Positions 59,499-64,000 of a DNA stretch of 64,000 nt are shown one piece after another. This DNA comes from an uncultured Candidatus Melainabacteria bacterium. Its GTDB lineage: Bacteria; Cyanobacteriota; Vampirovibrionia; Gastranaerophilales; Gastranaerophilaceae. How positions within the stretch are numbered: the stretch's first letter is position 1; the number at the start of each line of letters is the position of its first letter. The translations under genes were made by a program, and so were the position numbers. A model generated the notes under the pieces. It did no database searches, was not told the DNA's origin, and saw only the letters and a list, made by a program, of their open reading frames with translations. The stretch covers positions 66,391-130,390 of the forward strand of contig CAKVIN010000003.1 in NCBI GenBank assembly GCA_934754425.1, in the 5' to 3' direction.

Positions 59499-59623
59499 TT
59501 TCACTTGCCTCAATTATGAATTAAATAAGTTCATAATACCCTTTATTCTTATAAGTGTCAAGCAAATAATACTTACTTCACAAATGTATTAGTTAAGTCC
59601 CTTATGGGAAGAAAGGAGTCATT

Positions 59624-59992
59624 ATGACTTATCAAAATTCAAAGGAGTATTGCGAAACCCAATACACAAAAGCAGTAGCAGTGAAAAAAAAGGAGGAAAA
59701 AGTGGAAGCAAAAGCAAAGAAGCAAATGGAAAATTTTTTTGAGTCACATGTGAAATACTTGTACTCAATGCAAAATTTGGTCAAGGCAATGAAGAAAAAT
59801 CCTTTTGCATTTAAGGCTTGTTCGGATGTAGAAATACATTGCCCTCGTTGTGGACTAAAAAGTATTGTCTCAAATCTGTCAACTCTTGATGAATTTAAGT
59901 GTACAAATACTGAATGTGGATTTGAATTAAGCGTTGAAAAAATTATGGAAGAAGCTATCGAAACAAAGAAAGGAATTGAAAATCATGTATAA
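59624..59992 (+). CDS. Small zinc-ribbon protein upstream of the primase-helicase
   Basis: 122 residues. A charged helical N-terminus (VKKKEEKVEAKAKKQMENFF) is followed by a zinc ribbon CPRCGLKS...CTNTECGFEL near residues 72-103, like those of primases. AAAGGAG precedes ATG 59624. The end overlaps by 8 bp the start of the primase-helicase, which begins with a similar ribbon. Possibly a replication accessory protein. Confidence 0.65.
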   Translation: MTYQNSKEYCETQYTKAVAVKKKEEKVEAKAKKQMENFFESHVKYLYSMQNLVKAMKKNPFAFKACSDVEIHCPRCGLKSIVSNLSTLDEFKCTNTECGFELSVEKIMEEAIETKKGIENHV

Positions 59993-62648
59993 AAATTTAA
60001 ACGAATACACAGAAAAAACTTATAACAAAAGTATTGCTATGAACACAAAGCAACAAAACTGTCCGGTATGCGGGCATAAAACTTTTAATTTGTATGGTGA
60101 TGATTTAAAACAAGGAAAATGTTTTCACCCGAGTTGTGGATTGCATTTAAACCTTAATAAAATTAACTATGGTACAAATTACCTAAATGTAATTTTAGGC
60201 AGATTCTTTGAAGCAAGTCATGATTACTTTTTTTCATTTACTAATCAGGAGAAATTTCATCAACCTTATATCTATGCGAAAGATACAAGAAAAATTCCTT
60301 ATGAAGTTTTAAAAATTTCTGATGTCGGAATGGTACCGCCTGATTACAATGTAGAAAAAGAAAACGAAGATTTAATCACAGAAATAAAAGAAAAAATTGA
60401 CAAAGAAACAGACATCGAGCAAAAAGAAAAATACGAAAAAGGGCTAAATGCTTTATCTACTTATATGAGTGATTTTCAAAGGAACCTAGACAATAGTCAT
60501 GACTGGTTTTTGTCATTCTACCGTGATGAAAATAACTCATTCACACAAATAAAAGCACGCAAACCATATTCAAGAGATTTTAAAATTTTGATTAAAATTC
60601 AGGATAAGACAGGAGTCTTTAATAAAAACATCTTTAAGGATATGAAAAAAGACGCCATCCCTAAAAAGCTGCAGAATAAATTTTGCATTTTAGAAGGTGA
60701 ATTCGACCAGCTTACATTTTCAACCTGGTGTTATGAAAATGGCTTATTTTTTGACTCTTGCGCTTTGGGTGGTGCAACCGGTGATATTGATACAGCACTT
60801 ACTCTTGCAAAAGGTAATGCTTTAATTATTCATGATAACGATGAAGCCGGCAGAAAGGTGTTAGAAAAAGCGAAAGAAAAAGGAACTGTCTATGGTATAA
60901 CAACACCTGGCAGTATCAAAGATATGGACGCCTTTATAAACTCTATCAAAGAAAAAAACAAGCGGACAGATGAAGTTTTAAACATATTAAAAAATGCAAA
61001 ACCTTATCGTAGGGAATTAAGAGGTATTAAAACGGAAGTTATAAACCTTATGAAAAATAGTAATATTGTTAATTTGGATAAGTGCCAGCTTGTTGCCCTA
61101 ACAATAATAAAAGAGTTGTTGTTGCGTGGTAAATTTTTTAAGGATAAAAACTTTTCATATATTTTTATTGATGACGATAAAAGTATAATACCTATATTGG
61201 CTTCTAATGAACGCTTTAAAAGGTTGCTAAATCGAATGGGCGTCAATGCTGCAAAGGATTATTACAACTATGTTGTAAACGAATTATCCACATATGCTTT
61301 TGATAACGGCGCCCGAATTGAAACACATAATTTTTGCCACTATGACAGGAAAAATAACATTTTATACATTTCTAATAATGATATTGTGGTTTATAAAATC
61401 ACACCTGACAATATTGAAGAATTAGAAAATGGCGATGAAGGTATTATGTTTAATTATAAAGATGACTATGAGCCATTTGAATTCGTTAAAATAGATAATA
61501 CTAGGGACTATTTTAAAGAATACATTGCAGATTCATTAGTAGTTGATATAGATGCCGGAAACTTAACGTCGCAAGAGTATAAGACTCTTTTGTTTATATG
61601 GTTTTTGGGTACATTCTTCCATTCAATAATGCCTTCAAAAGTTTTACTCGCTACTATTGGTGAAAAGGGTAGTCGCAAAACATCTGTTCTACGGCGTTTG
61701 GGAATTCTGTTATTTGGCTCACAATATGACGTTAATTCACTACCTGGTAAGCCGGAAGATTTTGATACACTGGTTACGAATAACCATTTGGTTGTATTTG
61801 ATAATGTTGATTCGGGTAAATCTTGGCTTAATGATAAACTTGCATTAGTTGCAACAGGGCAGACTGTAGAAAAAAGAAGGCTTTATACAGATAACGAAAG
61901 TGTAAAATTTGTAACTAAAACTTTTTTGGGATTAACATCAAGAACACTACAATTTACGCGTGATGATGTTGCTGATAGGCTTATTTGTATTCCGCTTTTG
62001 AGAATGGGTGATGGTGAATATGGACCTGAACAAGATTTTATAGATGGAGTAGTGGATAATCGCAATGAAATCATGTCATATATAATGCTTGAACTTCAAA
62101 AAATCCTGAAAGCTATTGCAACAACCAAGGGTAAAAAGTATAAAACAAGATTCAGGATAGCTGATTTTGCTGTATTTGGATTGAGAATATACGATTCAAT
62201 AGGTAAGAAAGAAGAATTTGAAAGCATTTTAGACAAAGTAATTGAATCACAAAAAGCCTTTGCTGTTGAAGAAGATAGTCTTGTATATGTGCTCAAAATC
62301 TTTGCAAAAAATCAAATTCAACCGCATAAAATGTCCGGATTTGAATTGCATAAAAACCTTCTGCAAATTGCAAACGAGGATAATTTTGATATCCCTGAAT
62401 TTAGGACAAAATACAAAAGTGTAAAATCGCTTACGCGTAGAATTGCTAATATTAAAAGCAATATTACAAGTGATGTAAAGATAACAGTTTACAAGGAACG
62501 TGAAAACAAAAAATCTTATAAAATCGAGCTTATGGACAAAGATTTTGAATTACCGCCAACCAATGACAGCATTTTTGCTAATGGTATGGAAAAAGCTAAA
62601 AATATGACAAAAACTTCTCTTGATGATAAAGGGGGTAAAGATGAATAA
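59985..62648 (+). CDS. Primase-helicase fusion of the integrative element
   Basis: 887 residues from ATG 59985 (AAAGGAA upstream). A zinc finger (CPVCGHKTF...CFHPSCGLHL) is followed by a TOPRIM primase domain (ILEGEFDQL near 234 and HDNDEAGRK near 282). The C-terminal half is a helicase-type ATPase with Walker A GEKGSRKTS near 559 and Walker B LVVFDNVDSG near 600. Such fusions initiate replication of phages, satellites and integrative plasmids. The longer frame from 59934 is rejected because its first 17 codons overlap the upstream gene. The stop overlaps the excisionase start (ATGAATAA). Confidence 0.88.
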   Translation: MYKNLNEYTEKTYNKSIAMNTKQQNCPVCGHKTFNLYGDDLKQGKCFHPSCGLHLNLNKINYGTNYLNVILGRFFEASHDYFFSFTNQEKFHQPYIYAKDTRKIPYEVLKISDVGMVPPDYNVEKENEDLITEIKEKIDKETDIEQKEKYEKGLNALSTYMSDFQRNLDNSHDWFLSFYRDENNSFTQIKARKPYSRDFKILIKIQDKTGVFNKNIFKDMKKDAIPKKLQNKFCILEGEFDQLTFSTWCYENGLFFDSCALGGATGDIDTALTLAKGNALIIHDNDEAGRKVLEKAKEKGTVYGITTPGSIKDMDAFINSIKEKNKRTDEVLNILKNAKPYRRELRGIKTEVINLMKNSNIVNLDKCQLVALTIIKELLLRGKFFKDKNFSYIFIDDDKSIIPILASNERFKRLLNRMGVNAAKDYYNYVVNELSTYAFDNGARIETHNFCHYDRKNNILYISNNDIVVYKITPDNIEELENGDEGIMFNYKDDYEPFEFVKIDNTRDYFKEYIADSLVVDIDAGNLTSQEYKTLLFIWFLGTFFHSIMPSKVLLATIGEKGSRKTSVLRRLGILLFGSQYDVNSLPGKPEDFDTLVTNNHLVVFDNVDSGKSWLNDKLALVATGQTVEKRRLYTDNESVKFVTKTFLGLTSRTLQFTRDDVADRLICIPLLRMGDGEYGPEQDFIDGVVDNRNEIMSYIMLELQKILKAIATTKGKKYKTRFRIADFAVFGLRIYDSIGKKEEFESILDKVIESQKAFAVEEDSLVYVLKIFAKNQIQPHKMSGFELHKNLLQIANEDNFDIPEFRTKYKSVKSLTRRIANIKSNITSDVKITVYKERENKKSYKIELMDKDFELPPTNDSIFANGMEKAKNMTKTSLDDKGGKDE

Positions 62649-62820
62649 TACTCTCTTAAATGTTCAAGAAGCGGCTAGTTATTTGCATATTGCAACAAGT
62701 ACGCTTTACAGGTGGGTACATCAAAAGAAGATTAAACACGCCAAAATCGGCTCAAGAGTTTTATTTTCTCAAGATATTCTCAAAGAATTTATAAATAATA
62801 ACACAGTAAACACAGAATAA
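62641..62820 (+). CDS. Excisionase-like helix-turn-helix protein
   Basis: 59 residues. NVQEAASYLHIATSTLYRWV then HAKIGSRVLFSQDILKEF is the MerR-like helix-turn-helix of the excisionase/AlpA group (HTH_17). Such proteins direct the integrase to excision or act as small activators. ATG 62641 with GGGGGTAAAG before it overlaps the stop of the primase-helicase by 8 bp; the integrase follows 146 nt downstream. Confidence 0.85.
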   Translation: MNNTLLNVQEAASYLHIATSTLYRWVHQKKIKHAKIGSRVLFSQDILKEFINNNTVNTE

Positions 62821-62966
62821 TATCTTATTACCAGAAGTACTGCCGGCACTATGCCGGCACGGTGCTCGCGGGGCCGGGGTTATTTTAAAAATTCAAGTTA
62901 GCAAAAGTATGCAATAGGGCTTACAAAAGCCCGATAACACGTTAAATTAATAATAGGTGATAAATT
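62821..62966. promoter_or_regulatory. GC-rich palindromes and hairpin before the integrase
   Basis: The 8-bp palindrome TGCCGGCA occurs at 62841-62848 and 62852-62859, one helical turn apart, in a G+C-rich island (to 62879) in otherwise AT-rich DNA. GGGCTT-ACAA-AAGCCC (62917-62932) is a hairpin just before the integrase. Likely binding sites or a transcriptional control region for int. Confidence 0.45.
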
Positions 62967-64000
62967 ATGCCAGCAGTAAGAAAAAACAAACAAAAGAATA
63001 AATGGGAATTCGATTACAAAGACTTAACAGGAAAGCGCAAGACCAAAGGCGGTTTTGCAACTAAAGTTGAAGCAGAAAAAGCCCAGGCAAAGATGATAGA
63101 TGAACTTAACAAAGGTTTATTTGTCGCAAATGATAAACTTACTTTTAGAGAAGCTGCTGAATTATATCTTGATAATTATGCAAAAATTTATTGTAAAAAA
63201 TCAACTTGGGTTGGTTATGAAGGTTATCTAAAACACCATATCTACGAATACTTGGGTGATTTAAAATTAATCGAAATTAGACCTTTGCACATTCAAAACT
63301 TTATTAAAGATATGACAAAAATAGGTCTTGCTAATTCAACCATAAATCACTTTAAAAAGACTATTGGCGCAGTTTTTAATTATATGATAGATTCAGGTGT
63401 TATTTATCAAAACCCTGTCAACCGAATTAAATGCTTAAAGGTTAAGAATAATACCTTAATGCGACCTTTGACAATCAAAGAAACCAATAAACTATTGACT
63501 GTTACTAAAAAACATTATCCTGATTTTTATCCTCTGCTTTATATCGCAGTAAATACAGGATTAAGAGAGGGTGAATTGTTTGCTCTCACTTGGGATTGTA
63601 TAAACTTTGTTGAAAATTATATTACAGTGAATAAAAGTTATACTCATGGCATCTTGGGTTCAACAAAAACAGGTAAAGATAGAAAAGTTAAAATATCTTT
63701 TACTGTAACAAAGTTTTTAAAAGAATGGAAAATGGCCTGCCCTAAAAGCGACTTGAATCTTGTTTTCCCTAACGCAAACGGAAATTATATGGATTCACAA
63801 AATATGATGAAAAGAAGATTTAAACCGGCTCTTGCTCTTGCGGGTATTGATAGTATAAGATTTCATGATTTAAGACATACATATGCGAGCACACTTATTA
63901 TTCAACAAGTGCCTATTCCTTATATTTCAAAGCAATTAGGCCATTCAACAAATAAAGTTACTCTTGATACATACATTCACTTAATGCCGGAATCAGCTCA
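62967..64000 (+). CDS. int: Tyrosine integrase of element B (C-terminus cut by window edge)
   Basis: 344 residues visible. An N-terminal arm-binding domain (WEFDYKDLTGKRKTKGGFAT), a core-binding SAM-like domain (about 60-160) and the catalytic domain with TGLREGEL (Arg, near 194), HDLRHTYAS (His-x-x-Arg), LGHST and the tyrosine in DTYIHLM near residue 334. All catalytic residues are present and only a short tail is missing. Phage-type integrase expected to act at the tRNA-Arg site. ATG 62967 with AGGTG upstream. The gene points away from the element towards its expected right attachment site. Confidence 0.92.
   Translation, partial: MPAVRKNKQKNKWEFDYKDLTGKRKTKGGFATKVEAEKAQAKMIDELNKGLFVANDKLTFREAAELYLDNYAKIYCKKSTWVGYEGYLKHHIYEYLGDLKLIEIRPLHIQNFIKDMTKIGLANSTINHFKKTIGAVFNYMIDSGVIYQNPVNRIKCLKVKNNTLMRPLTIKETNKLLTVTKKHYPDFYPLLYIAVNTGLREGELFALTWDCINFVENYITVNKSYTHGILGSTKTGKDRKVKISFTVTKFLKEWKMACPKSDLNLVFPNANGNYMDSQNMMKRRFKPALALAGIDSIRFHDLRHTYASTLIIQQVPIPYISKQLGHSTNKVTLDTYIHLMPESA

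Larger units (their letters stand above)
48209..64000. mobile_element. Integrative element B, left end to beyond the window
   Basis: It starts at the tRNA-Arg(TCT) fragment and runs to the integrase cut at 64000. The intact tRNA-Arg should lie just right of the window on the minus strand, the usual place next to the integrase (inference). Contents: a STAND/radical SAM operon, an NgoBV-like restriction-modification pair, a putative nuclease, a small protein and XRE regulator shared with element A, a secreted-protein operon, and a zinc-ribbon, primase-helicase, excisionase and integrase. No capsid, terminase or conjugation gene is seen in this part, so it resembles a phage satellite or other replicating island of at least 15.8 kb. 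Confidence 0.8.

Overview
The window is an AT-rich bacterial chromosome segment with the standard genetic code, purine-rich Shine-Dalgarno sites, many TPR proteins, signal-peptide proteins, a PilT ATPase, LemA/TPM proteins and HtpX. This fits a gut Vampirovibrionia/Gastranaerophilales (Melainabacteria) genome best, but that is inference and no marker gene here proves it. There is no rRNA gene, intact tRNA gene or CRISPR array.

Layout. (1) 1-6219 is the right part of an integrative element. It ends in a 3' fragment of a CAT-anticodon tRNA and carries XRE regulators, a small conserved protein, a Fic protein, a YjzC-like operon and an HTH/ImmA pair. (2) 6.4-14.7 kb is core chromosome: pilT, then a phospholipid cluster consisting of an LplT-PlsC-Aas triple fusion, two CDP-alcohol phosphatidyltransferases, CdsA and PlsC, partly resembling E. 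coli ynbAB. (3) 14.2-33.2 kb is a lineage-specific envelope region with TPR proteins, secreted paralogues, an M48 peptidase and membrane proteins. Several families of short palindromic repeats fill its gaps and sometimes supply the ends of genes. (4) 26.5-33.2 kb holds the most unusual feature. Three proteins carry the cytoplasmic domain of the flagellar/type III export gate FlhA/SctV, or part of it. They lack the FlhA membrane channel and have their own membrane anchors and an undescribed helical domain, which also occurs alone at 14164-14691. No other export gene is visible. (5) 33.2-44.8 kb has TPM/LemA, VWA, TonB-like, VirB10-like, HtpX and FHA-like genes. (6) 45.1-48.1 kb is a type II restriction-modification locus beside a broken recombinase.

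(7) 48209 to beyond 64000 is a second integrative element, starting at a 3' fragment of tRNA-Arg(TCT) and running to a tyrosine integrase cut by the window end. Its cargo is a four-gene overlapping operon (membrane STAND NTPase, two small proteins, radical SAM/SPASM enzyme), an NgoBV-like restriction-modification pair, a possible further nuclease, an XRE regulator, and an operon of secreted proteins led by a catalytically dead M48 homologue. It also has a zinc-ribbon/primase-helicase/excisionase/integrase replication module. No capsid or terminase gene is seen, so it looks like a satellite or other replicating island.

The two elements are related. Their tRNA-proximal ends share two integrase arm-type blocks at exactly the same distances (40 and 129 nt) from the tRNA anticodon loop, although the target tRNAs differ. 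Both also carry the same small-protein family behind a shared 16-bp upstream motif, and a similar XRE regulator.
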